Source: Lepturacanthus savala (Eukaryota; Chordata; Actinopteri; Scombriformes; Trichiuridae). Taken from it: DNA of 64,000 nucleotides. A model generated the notes under the pieces. It did not search any database. It saw only the letters and a list, made by a program, of their open reading frames with translations, and was not told the DNA's origin. The position numbers and the translations under genes are program-made. Of this stretch, positions 10,276-20,012 are shown piece by piece (position 1 is the first letter of the stretch; the number at the start of each line of letters is the position of its first letter). Location of the stretch: NCBI GenBank assembly GCA_030544235.1, contig CM060464.1, positions 32,569,602 to 32,633,601 of the forward strand, in the 5' to 3' direction.

Positions 10276-10437
10276 CTTCCCATGGCTTCTTGATGAAATT
10301 ATTTAAATTTGTGTGGCCTTCTGTCGCCTTTGTGCTATTCCTGTAGTAACTCCTGTGGTGACCTTCATGCCAAAAGAATTTCACTTTGTTACTATAGATG
10401 TCTGGATTCTGGATGTCTGGAAAACGATGTCGGACTT
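10276..10437. repeat. Satellite-array leader, copy 1
   Basis: Begins CTTCCCATGGCTTCTTGATG and ends in GGATGTCTGGAAAACGATGT-type sequence. It is nearly identical to 25366-25525 and in both places is followed directly by minus-oriented 189-bp monomers. It therefore marks a specific edge of the array. No gene is seen in it. Confidence 0.85.
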
Positions 10438-11120
10438 TCCCAGGTGAATTTCTAATCCAAAACTATACCATTGTACATAAAATAAAAGGTAAATACGATT
10501 TTCTGTAAAAATATTTCACTGATTCAGGCATACATTGCTTTTCAACTTATTGTTCTCTTCCGACCGAGAGAATGCTTATGGAGCGATAAAAACTTTAAAA
10601 CCACATGAAAACAATAGCTTTCCCAGGTGAATTTCTAATCCAAAAGTATACCATTTCACATAAAGTATGAGGTAAACAAGATTTTCTGTAAAAATATTGT
10701 ACTGATTTAGGCCTACATGGCTTTTTATCTTTTTGTGCTCTTCAGACCGAGAGAAAGCTTCTGGAGCCATAGAAAGTTTAAAACATGAACCACATGAAAA
10801 CAATAGCTTTCCCAGGTGAATTCCTAATCCAAAACTATACCATTGTACACAAAATAAAAGGTAAACAAGATTTTCTGTAAAAATATTTCATTGATTTAGG
10901 CTACAAGGCTTTTCATCTGATTGTGCTCTTCCGACCGAGAGAATGCTTATGGAGCAATAAAAGCTTTAAAACATGAACCACATGAAAACAATAGCTTTTC
11001 CATACCATTGTACATAAAGTAAAAGGTAAACAAGATTTTCTCTAAAAATATTTAACTGATTTAGGCCTACAAGGCTTTTCATCTCATTGTTCTCTTCCAA
11101 ACGAGAGAAAGCTTATGGAG
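10438..11120 (-). repeat. Degenerate 189-bp satellite monomers, minus orientation (fragment)
   Basis: About three and a half monomers of the array unit, recognised by TTCCCAGGTGAATTTCTAATCC at about 10438, 10620 and 10809 and by CCGACCGAGAGAATGCTTATGG-type blocks. The last monomer has lost about 25 bp near 10998. The block breaks off at about 11118 in the middle of a unit. It is far more diverged than the main array. Confidence 0.9.
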
Positions 11121-11868
11121 CACTGTACATTGCAGCTACACCACAAGTATAACTATAAGAAACAACTGGATATTTTTTTTTACTTTTTTTTTTTTACGTT
11201 GATGCCCTTCAACTAAAAGAGTTTACAAAGAATGTGGTATAAACCATTCCATAGACATCTGGCATGGGTCGAAGAACTTGAGCAAAAAACTTATATTGGT
11301 ATGTTCTGGACTCTCCTTACAAATGGTACATTAGCTACATTATAATAATATCCTATATTATTTAGGATGTTTGAATACAGTAAATTCATTCTAAAAATAG
11401 AATGTTAATAATGTTAGAATTAATTTATTGATATATTGTCAGCCATTAATGCAATATGTAATCTCCAGCAGCTGGGCCGTTACCATGGTGACTAACTTCT
11501 CTGCTACATTTGAATTCATGACTATCCGACTAAATCTGGGGAGGCAGAAAGGCTACCTCTGGTCGGACCACATGCCAAACAAATGGTCATAAATCGAAAA
11601 CCGTAAAAGATGGTGACAAAATGATCAGATTTTTTGAGAGCAGGCTTTCCCCGGTCGTACTGATATAATTTTTAATTCTGTGTAGAATTCACAGCTTGGT
11701 TAGTGGTATTTTTTCGATCACGACGACAGTCGTACCTACGTTTTGATATAACAATTATTGATGTGCAGTGAGTGCAGCAGTTACTACAGCAATTTACAAA
11801 TTTATTTGTTTGGGCCATTTTCTCTCCCTCTACACTAACAATGACATCACCCACTCTATCTTCCTGAG
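11121..11868. other. Unassigned spacer sequence
   Basis: No recognisable gene or repeat. T-rich runs lie at 11166-11196. A 60-codon minus-strand frame at 11672-11854 has several Cys residues but no recognised family and is not supported as a gene. Confidence 0.4.
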
Positions 11869-12064
11869 ACTCTTAAAGCAAGAGTAACGAGATCGTTGGT
11901 TTTAAAAATGTAAGCAATAGAAAGTACAGATTCTTGTGTGAAAATGTAATGAGTAGAAGCCAGAAGTAGGCAGAAAAAATTGTAATGGAGTAAAGGATAG
12001 ATACCTAAAAAGTGTACTTAAGTACAGTAACAAAGTATTTGTACTTCGTTACTTGACACCTCTG
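11869..12064. mobile_element. hAT-like (Tol2-type) terminus, copy 1
   Basis: Ends in GTTACTTGACACCTCTG. On the minus strand this starts CAGAGGTGTCAAGTAACGAA and continues with TACTGTACTTAAGTA, the look of Tol2-type hAT ends in fish. The same segment of about 195 bp recurs in the same orientation at 14637-14830, starting at AAAGCAAGAGTAACGAGA in both. No transposase or opposite end was identified. Confidence 0.55.
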
Positions 12065-12215
12065 GTTTAGATGTATTCAACACAGTTATGTTGAGTTCAT
12101 TTAACAGAGTTATGGTGGAATTATTAAATAAAGCCATGTTGTATTTATTACACAAAGTCATATTTGATTTAGTGAACAAAGTTATGTTAGACTTATTGAA
12201 GAAAGTTATATTGAA
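12065..12215. repeat. Degenerate 24-bp minisatellite
   Basis: About six imperfect units, each with the pattern ATTxAxxAAAGTTATGTTGx (for example 12108-12131, 12132-12155, 12156-12179 and 12180-12203). The register is kept although individual bases vary widely. Confidence 0.55.
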
Positions 12216-12899
12216 ATCAATGAACTAATGAGCTACTATATATATATATTCAAATAAATGACACAAAATTGAATTCCTTAAACTCACATTTATTTATAAC
12301 AATCAAGTATGCAATTGTGTAACAATACAAGCCAAATGTGGTGGTCATCACCATCTAGAAAAATACATAGCATGTGTAACCAATGTAAACTGTTGCTTTT
12401 TTATTAAAGCAACATTCCGTTCCTTCAAAGTGCAAATGCTTCTTAAAGTTACATTTTAAAAAAAAATTCACTTTCAAAATTTCAATCAGAAAACATTTGG
12501 CTTTCAGATGACCAATACAAACAAAAATGTCAAAGTAACTGCCTGAGGTGATCCTAGGGTTACTGTACTTTTCAAAAAAGCAAAATAAATGGACCATTTT
12601 GCCAAGTCACAAAAACCCAAAACAGGCTGAAGAGTGTGGAGACTATAGTAGAGGAACGTTTTAAGTTATCTGTCTCTGGTTTGTCCTTTTGACTTTCAGT
12701 ATGGCAGCTTTCAGTATGGCAGTACTAATACAAAGAAAATTGTCGACTCTTGAAGTTGCATTTGGCTGCTTTACGATTACTAAAATCTAGATGGCTAAAA
12801 CAGCCCCCATACAAAAGTCAAATCAAAATGTTACCATGGTAAATGCCATCATGGCTGACTATGCATTTTGCTACCAGTCTATCTTCACTAGATGTAGCT
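12216..12899. other. Unassigned spacer sequence
   Basis: AT-rich, with a short (TA)n at 12237-12249. The 80-codon minus-strand frame at 12355-12597 shows no motif. No repeat family or gene is recognised. Confidence 0.4.
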
Positions 12900-14215
12900 G
12901 TTTCAGGGATTTAAATTTCTCATAGTTGTAAATAGCTATGCATGTGGAGTCCACAGTCTTGGCCGGGCTGTGGATTGCCCCACCTTCGTCTGTGGCTATT
13001 TCCCATGTGACCTGGTCGGTCACATGTTATGAAAGAAAAGACGGGACAGATCTTATTTATTGGCACCCAGTTTTGAGGAAAAAAAGAAGAAGAAACGTAT
13101 GACACATCTTTTCCCACATGAAATGAATGAGAAGTTGTGAAACCTGACACATTTTCAGTAAAAGGCCCTATAGAAATTAGAAATAGTAGACTTGTAGTAG
13201 ATACTGGTAGACTCAAAAGAATCCCTCCAACCCCCACAACTCTTACTGTTTCTTTGGATTTTTTCAACTTTATGGATTTTGTTGGTTTTAAATTCGAAAG
13301 TGAAGCTCCTGTATCCACAAGACATAAGGTCTCTATTTACCTCGATCATGAAATTAGGTTCTTCATTTGTTGTTGCCAATTTAATTAGTGGAGCTTGGAT
13401 AACATTTCCTTCTGTTTTAATTTGGTCACTGTCCTGACAGCTCTATGAGTTGTGCGGTGGGGGATGCTGGTATTCCTCCTGAGTTCTCCCTAATGCTGCC
13501 ATAGGCAGGGTATATTTGTTTTGTTGTGCTCTATGTGGACAGTCCCCTACCCAGTGATCTGGCTCACCACAAAAGAAGAAGGATCACATTCTGATTTGAT
13601 TGATTGTCATGTATTTCTGTCCCTCCTTCCTCTGTTGTTGGTTCCCCTGCCTCTGCAACCTCTCGGAGCTCCGCCTGTATAGTGAGAAACTTGAACATAC
13701 ATTAGCATTTCTTGCATTTTATAATATATTTGTTCTGTATTATCCCAATGATGCTGAGCTAGCTCTACTAGTTTATTCATAGGTTTTCCTGAGGACCCAA
13801 CTGTCATTTGCACTTTCAATTAAATTTTTGGTTGAAGGCTACTCACAAAGTTATATGCTGGATCACATTCCGCTGAACAGCTAAAGCTATCACATTGTAG
13901 AATGTCTGTGCTTCTTCGTAGGGTTACTGGGAATTTCACATATCTCCAAATGTGAAGGTCACCAGACATTGATTCATGCGTCACATCAAAGCCAACTGAA
14001 TTCCTTTGATGTTCCCCACCTTCCCTTTTGTTGACATCCAAATATCTTTGTTTTCCTTGTGATTGCTTTGATCTCATGACATAGAAGCTATAGACCCACC
14101 ACCATTCAGGGTTGACTTTCTGTAACAGACTTGGTCTGTGACAGTATAGATCACTGAGAATAAATTTCCCACCATACAGCAAACTTGTACAAGACTCTGG
14201 AATTTTCTTCAACAA
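12900..14215 (-). pseudogene. Endogenous retrovirus gag-pro relic
   Basis: Read on the minus strand, this carries a capsid end-like part (about 13890-13820), then a block with NKLVELAQHHWDN and an Arg/Gly-rich basic stretch (13819-13607). Next comes a CCHC-type zinc knuckle at 13580-13539 in which the first Cys position reads Phe while the other three ligands (Cys, His, Cys) remain. An aspartic protease start follows, with DTGAS at about 13315-13301 and a later VRVVGVGG block. A frameshift lies just before DTGAS, and stops separate the gag parts. The residues 14215-13900 are not recognised. Downstream reverse transcriptase is absent. The family role is virion assembly and polyprotein processing; this copy is dead. 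It resembles gamma-type fish ERVs, by eye only. Confidence 0.65.
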
Positions 14216-14636
14216 ACATCACAAAAAAAACCAAAAACTGTAACTAAGCCGATTGCGCAGTATGACATTTTTCGGGGTACTTGTATAGATGCTAGATTTC
14301 AGTGCTTCTCTGACTTCAAACTTCCGATTTACAAGGACAACTGAATGCACCTTGTTGCAAAAACACTGCGACGATCACTTTCTCCTTTATTTAACCTGTT
14401 TGTCGACTTACGTAGGGACAGTGTGGGAGAGGGGGACAGATCGGTGTCACTGTAAATGTGTCCTCTGTGCTATCTGCGCCCATGCAGACATAAAAAAGTT
14501 TTTTTATGTTTGTATAATATTTATTTTTGAAGGCGCATTTGTAACCCATAGATAGACCCACGCTCTGGTTCTTCCGGCCGGCATCCGACACAGTGCAACA
14601 GTTTTCACCCGTTTTATAAAAGTTAGCGGTTCACCA
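14216..14636. other. Unassigned spacer sequence
   Basis: The overlapping frames at 14289-14555 (+) and 14391-14591 (-) have no recognisable motif. No repeat is identified. Confidence 0.35.
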
Positions 14637-14830
14637 AGTTAAAGCAAGAGTAACGAGACCGTTGGTTTTAAAAATGTAAGCAATAGAAAGTACAGACACT
14701 TGTGTGAAAATGTAATGACTAGAAGTCAGAAGTAGGCAGAAAAAATAGTAATGGAGTAAAGTATAGATACCTAAAAAGTGTGCTTAAGTACAGTAACAAA
14801 GTATTTGTACTTTATTACTTGACACCTCTG
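14637..14830. mobile_element. hAT-like (Tol2-type) terminus, copy 2
   Basis: Second direct copy of the segment at 11869-12064, with a modest number of base differences. It again ends in ACTTGACACCTCTG. The 2.6 kb between the two copies contains the ERV gag-pro relic. Confidence 0.55.
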
Positions 14831-15400
14831 ATGATACCCCAGTTTTTAAGCTGGAAGTGCTCAGTTCTGATGTTATGTTGTGTGTAGCTCCGAGTTCCGA
14901 CGTCCAATAAAGCATCATCTCGACCCATGTGTGGTCCTAGAGGAGCAGGTTCTTTTGCCTGTGCCTGCCGCGTGAACCTGATTCAAATGGCTGAATGATT
15001 AACTCAAAGAGTAAGTGATGATTTATCTATTGAGCCAAAGAAGGAAACAAAAAATCAGCATTTTTTTTCTTTTAAGAACCAAAAGGTATAAATATCCAAC
15101 GCCTGTTGCCTTTCCAAATAGACCCCCTATGGAAATGTTACCATCATCACCGCCATGTACTGCTAGTGTCTCTCTGTTTCTGGCAGTTTTGCAGGCCTGA
15201 ATACCTACCTCTTGAGTGCTACCTCAGTTTGGATGTTGAATTCCAAAAAAGTTTGAGAAAGAACATGCTCCTCGAGTTGCTTTGTCTTTGATAGTAATGG
15301 GATTATGATGATGCTGTGTCTTAGGCCACGTGTATAATCTGTTTCAAATTAAGCTTCCAATCTATATATTGGCACCGACTAATTTATTTTATGTATTTTT
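14831..15400. other. Unassigned spacer sequence
   Basis: An AATAAA lies at about 14906-14911. The short frames at 15015-15200 and 15106-15291 overlap each other and carry no motif. No gene is supported. Confidence 0.35.
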
Positions 15401-15564
15401 TTTTATGTTACTTTATACTTTAAGTAGATTTATGAGCACATACTTTTTCAGTTTACTTGAGTAAAGACATCAAGTTGATACGTAAACTTTTACCAGAGTG
15501 TTTTTAAACTGCAGTATCTATACTTTTACTTAAGTAACAAATGTGTGTACTTTTGACACCACTG
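15401..15564. mobile_element. hAT-like terminus, different subfamily
   Basis: Ends in GTACTTTTGACACCACTG; on the minus strand it starts CAGTGGTGTCAAAAGTAC and continues with TTACTTAAGTAAAAGTA. This is a typical fish hAT end, distinct from the copies at 11869 and 14637. The other end was not found. Confidence 0.5.
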
Positions 15565-15612
15565 ATATAAACCCAGTTTTGTGCAACCGGTTCCCAAAAC
15601 TCAGTTAAAGGA

Positions 15613-15637
15613 AGGGTAGGGTTAGGGTTAGGGTTAA
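15613..15637. repeat. Short (TTAGGG)n-like tract
   Basis: Three to four TTAGGG-like units in a row (AGGGTTAGGGTTAGGG). Too short to be a telomere; a common short tract in fish genomes. Confidence 0.7.
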
Positions 15638-15801
15638 ACTTGCTTCAAGCAGGCAGCATTTAAAAAAAAACACCTCACAAGACCAACCCCCTGTCTCCAG
15701 ACTCCCCCGTGAAGCCACGTCCCCAGAGAACAGGAGCGTGCACCACTTGTTCTCGAAGGTTAGCGAATGCAACGCTACTACATTCCGCTACGTTTTTTCG
15801 T

Positions 15802-16944
15802 ATGGCTCATTCACAGGTAAAAAAATTCCTCACAACATCATAATTAACCTAAAAGACGAACATTATGGCTATTTAAAGTTATATTTATTAATATATTAGA
15901 TTAGAGGTTTGACTTTTCAGTTTTTATTTTTATAGGTGTAAGCCAGTAAAAACAGCAAATCTCTGTTAACTGTTCGCCTTGTTGCTTTGAACGCATTGAG
16001 CAGTGTATATCACCATTATGTTTTTTTTGACCAAATATCTTTACAGTAGTGTGCAGAACTTTACATCATAGCTAAAGTTATCCTAATTTATCAAGTTTAT
16101 AATATGTAGCTGAATCACAAGTGTGTTTTGTTTGACTTTTAGCTGTGTTAAATAAATTGTTCATTTATTTAGAGCTTCCATGATGAGAGCCTTGTTGGTT
16201 CTGATTCTGATTATACTCTGGAGCCATCTACATCCAGAGAACAACCCCAGCGACATGTAAGAGGAGCACCAAGGGCCCGAAGAGGAAGAAGAGGAAGAGG
16301 AAGGGCACGCGGAGACCGGACAAGTGGTCTTGTAGACGAAGACATAAAAAGAGTACAAGATCTTCAAGCCCGAAGGATTGCTGACGAGCAGGTATTTATC
16401 ACATTACTTCTCTGTTATCCATTTTAAATAGCCCATTATAACTGATTTTATTTTGTTAGTTTTTATTGTTTTCATGTATAACTTATGCTTTTATGTAGCG
16501 CTTTGAGATTGTTTTCAATGAAAATGCATTACAAATCAAATGATATTGCTTTTTAAATGTATCTTGCCTCTGACAAAGTACTGTTTTTATCTTAATCGAG
16601 TTTTCAGTGACTTGTTAACTTACCTATAATGGACTGTATACATAAAATACAAGGACAACATGGCTGTTCTTTAGAGTTTGTTATTTTATTTACAGGCCAG
16701 GATTCACTCACTGAGCTTAGCACAATCACATGAACTGCTGGAGCTCTGTCTGACCCGTGACTTCAGTCTAATGCTCGACGTGCTCCAACTTACATCCAGT
16801 GCCCCTCCATCAGACCCCCCAGCTGCAGGGCGACCCCCATGGTGTGTCTACACAAACTGCCAGGAGATGCCCACGGATATAGAGAGAAAATGCTGTGGAC
16901 AAGTTCAGGACTCCTGCTACTGGCAGTTGTGTGGATCTGTATGA
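15802..16944 (+). CDS. P2X7-ballast-domain-like small protein, three exons (join 15802-15816, 16173-16391, 16696-16944)
   Basis: Predicted by hand. Exon 1 encodes MAHSQ and ends in CAG|GTAAAA. Exon 2 (73 codons) follows a TTTAG acceptor and ends in GAGCAG|GTATTT. Exon 3 (82 codons plus TGA at 16942-16944) follows TTTACAG. All junctions are phase 0, giving 160 residues. Exon 2 encodes an acidic/Ser stretch, then an Arg/Gly-rich basic block and DLQARRIADEQ. Exon 3 ends with PPWCVYTNCQEMPTDIERKC and a second Cys, the start of the Cys-rich intracellular 'ballast' module known from the P2X7 receptor C-terminus and from stand-alone proteins in fish and invertebrates. The rest of that module is missing, so the domain is truncated. 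There are no transmembrane segments, so this is not an ion channel. AATAAA is at 16965-16970. The pair with 8977-9748 diverges from the spacer. Exon 1 is the least certain part. Function is unknown. Confidence 0.55.
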
Positions 16945-16964
16945 TATATTTAAAGTTAAAACTA

Positions 16965-16970
16965 AATAAA
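16965..16970 (+). terminator. Poly(A) signal of the ballast-like gene
   Basis: AATAAA 20 bp after the TGA stop; the left copy keeps it at 8951-8956 (minus). Confidence 0.5.
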
Positions 16971-17569
16971 TCACAGTTTATTGGTCAGGAGACTCAAGAA
17001 AATAAAAAAAAAAACATTAAAACAAAGACATATAGAATATATCAGGATCACATCAAGAAAAAAAGAGTAAAAACTATGAATACACATTTAAACTACTCAG
17101 GACTTTCAGTGGGAAAATAATGATGAATAAAATAATTACTTTTTAATCTCTAAATCGTTGAATTGTCAAATTTATCGGTTTCGGAATCTTCTGGAAGGAC
17201 TGACGTCATCATCCAGCATAGACAGCGGCCATCTTGTTCTCTCCCTTTGACTCTCAGCTCCACTCAGTAGTTATGGGAATTGTCGTTCACTTTGAAGAAC
17301 TAGTTCAGTTCAGACCGTTCAGTAAAAAAACCCATTCATTTCGTTCATTTCGTTCACTCTGTGCTTTCTGCTTTCCTATTCAACAAATAAAATGCAACAA
17401 AATGATTTCTGATGTCAGACATGGAACCACCAGCTTATTTTATTTGACAAAAATAACTGCTCAATTAAATGTACAATCAAAAATAAACAAACAAGTATGA
17501 AATTAACTATTAACATAATATTAAGATGCTGTGTATTGAAAAAAATAAAAAATAATAATGGATCAGTGA

Positions 17570-18070
17570 TCGGTTCGCACCCACTAACAGGGAAGCGGAT
17601 CAGTGAACGGCTCGCACCCACTTAGAGGAAAGTAGTTCAGTGAAGTTGAACACTGTACACTGAACTACTTTCCTCTAAGTGGGTGTGAACCGTTCACTGT
17701 ACTACTTTCCTCTAAGTGGGTGCGAGCTGTTCACTGAACTACTTTCCTCTAAGTGGGTGTGAGCTGTTCACTGAACTACTTTCCTATTAGTGGGTGCGAG
17801 CCATTCACTGAACTACTTTCCTTTAAGTGGGTGCAAACCGTTCACTGAACTACTTTCCTCTAAGTGGGTCGAGCCGTTCACTGAACTACTTTCCTCTAAG
17901 TGGGTGTGAGCTGTTCACTGAACTACTTTCCTCTAAGTGGGTGCGAACCTTTCACTGGTCCGCTTCCCTGTTAGTGGGTGCGAACCGTTCACTGAACCGC
18001 TTCCCTGCTAGTGGGTGTGAACCGTTCACTGAACTACTTTCCTCCAAGTGGGTCTGAGCCACTTAATGAA
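17570..18070. repeat. 37-bp minisatellite (right arm) with inverted start
   Basis: Units of the type CTCTAAGTGGGTGxGAxCxGTTCACTGAACTACTTTC run from about 17658 to 18070. The first one to two units are in the opposite sense, so 17615-17642 pairs with 17658-17685 as a 28-bp hairpin. The 76-codon frame at 17827-18057 only reads through the repeats. Confidence 0.85.
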
Positions 18071-18165
18071 CGGCTTCACGTGAAATAGTTCTGAACGAAT
18101 CCACTGAATTTAAGGGGAAGCCGTTCAGTGTACGGTTCGCTCTTGTACTGTTGGTGTCTGTGTCC

Positions 18166-18198
<33 letters not shown>

Positions 18199-18518
18199 GC
18201 TTTTTAAAACTCAGACATTTTACAGTAAAGGTTGGTTAAAAACAAGAACAACAATAATACTGTTAACATTATTATTAATAATAATAACTATTGTTATTAT
18301 GCCACACTGAATAATAATAACTATTGTTATTATTATTGTCCTTATTAAAAATAACCAATAAATCAGAAATCATTTTGTTGCATTTTATTGTCCAATAGGA
18401 AACACACCAGCACACACATACACACATAGACACACGCCCCAACCCCTCCCCCCCACGATCTGAAATGAACTAGTTCTTCAAAGTGAACGACAATTCCCAA
18501 AGTGGCTCGGCGGAGCAC

Positions 18519-18522
<4 letters not shown>

Positions 18523-18592
<70 letters not shown>
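18523..18592. repeat. (CA)n microsatellite, about 70 bp
   Basis: A pure CA run present only in the right arm; the left arm has GTGTGCGCGCG at the matching place (7021-7031). The Cys/Val-repeat minus-strand frame at 18363-18608 is a product of this run. Confidence 0.95.
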
Positions 18593-18594
<2 letters not shown>

Positions 18595-18794
18595 CCCGCC
18601 CTCTTCACGCGTGTAGTACAATCAGGAAAGCTGCTGCTGTTTTCTAGCTCGCCGAGGGAGGAAATATGATCGGTGACCAGACTGTTCAGCCAATTAAGGA
18701 CGCCTCGAACGAAAAGAACGGGTCTTTTCGAGGAAGTGAACTAGTTCACCCCGTTCACTAAAAAGAACTAGTTCTTTTGATTCGTTCACTACCA

Positions 18795-18927
18795 CTCAGA
18801 GAACAAAGGACTTTGCTGCTGCTCCGCTGTTTATTGGACTATTCGACAGATTTCGACGAAAATCGCATGTTTGTGGATTATTTAATCGTTTCCTTGAATC
18901 CCGGACGCCTGTGACCGGCTTCAACAG
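18795..18927 (+). promoter_or_regulatory. Exon-like block with consensus splice donor (right arm)
   Basis: Ends CTTCAACAG followed by GTAAGATAG at 18928. Mirrors 6796-6915 and is well conserved between the arms, although the foldback element next to it has been rearranged. No coding frame is evident. It could be an untranslated first exon of a transcript running towards the LINE. Confidence 0.3.
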
Positions 18928-20012
18928 GTAAGATAGACTTCTTCTGAGTAAATGACTGTTTTCTTTGCCTCATCATCCCGTTAGCATTAGCCTGAGTGCT
19001 TCTGACATAACTGCTGTTAGTTTTAGTATTTAAGTGGTTTTATGTCCGTGTGGCAGTCTGTGTCCGAGACGAAAAGTTATGTTTTTGTCAGGATTTGCTT
19101 TTTTGGTCGGTTTTTTTTACCGTGTGATGTTGATGTGTGATGTTAGCATTAATGCTGTTGTTAGCCGCGTGTGTGTCGTACTATGACTGGGTGGGTGTTT
19201 CTTGGTGAGGAAAATTTATATTTTTGACAGGTTTGTTGTGATTGTTCGTGTATTGTGGTTATTGTTAGCATTAGTGCCATTAGGCCGCTAGCTTCTTAGC
19301 CCTTTGTGTAAGACATAACTAATGTTACTGTACTTGGAGGGTGTGTGTGAGAAAATCTGCTTTTGATAGAATGAGCGTTTATTAATCACTGTCGTGTGAT
19401 CTTAATGGAGTTAAAGTTTTGCAGTTAAGAAGTTTAAGTACATCAGTATTATGTACTGTATAATATAATATCAGAATATTGATATTGACATCAGTCATTT
19501 TCAGTCAGATATTAATCAGAGTTTATTATTCTGTTTCTAGTATTGCCTAAACAATACTACTGTTTTTAATATACTTTATGTAAGGCGACCTTGAGGCTAC
19601 GAAAGGCGCCCAATAAATAAAATGTATTATTATTATTATTATTTATATAGTGACTTTACTTTTAGTTGAGTTTTAATAAACACATCTAGCTAGTCTTGTG
19701 AGTTAATGTAGTAAAGTATTGCAGTAAAGATGTAAACAGTGTATCTCTGGTATTTATTTGTAGTCAATAATATCACACAGTAATCTGAGTCAATGGAGTT
19801 TATTGGTGTGTGTGTGTGTAGTTGAACATACACAGAAAAATCACAAGTGTTAATTCAACTCGCACAGAGTTAATCTGAACACTTTTCCCGCGTTTATATA
19901 ATTCTGACGGATTCTGAGTAAAAATTACACTTAACAGTGTTAATATTTTCACTCTTTAATAGTGTTAAAATTTGACACCCTCAGTGTCATTTTATGACAC
20001 CACATCGGTGCA
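18928..20012. other. Right-arm segment mirroring 5696-6795; no gene
   Basis: Holds the inverted copies of the GCTAAC-word region, the SINE-like tail at 19570-19650 and the TTAACACT-rich segment at 19820-20010. Nothing further is recognised. Confidence 0.5.

Larger units (their letters stand above)
17240..18790. mobile_element. Foldback-like element with internal minisatellite (right arm)
   Basis: Counterpart of 6936-8590. Inverted segments lie at 17275-17314 and 18457-18500. Inside are the 37-bp minisatellite in the opposite sense, a poly(T) run and one copy of the AACAGTACAAGAGCG block. It lacks the triplicated segment of the left arm and carries extra sequence at 18640-18715 and a large (CA)n. 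No protein is encoded. Confidence 0.5.

Noticed and set aside
11672..11854. A 60-codon Cys-containing minus-strand frame as a small gene
   Set aside because: No recognised family, no splice or poly(A) context and no second copy to support it.
14289..14555. An 88-codon plus-strand frame as a gene
   Set aside because: No motif; overlaps a frame of similar length on the other strand, as expected by chance.
15613..15637. A telomere or telomeric fusion site
   Set aside because: Only three to four TTAGGG-like units; far too short.
18363..18608. A minus-strand frame with a long Cys-Val repeat
   Set aside because: A product of the (CA)n microsatellite.
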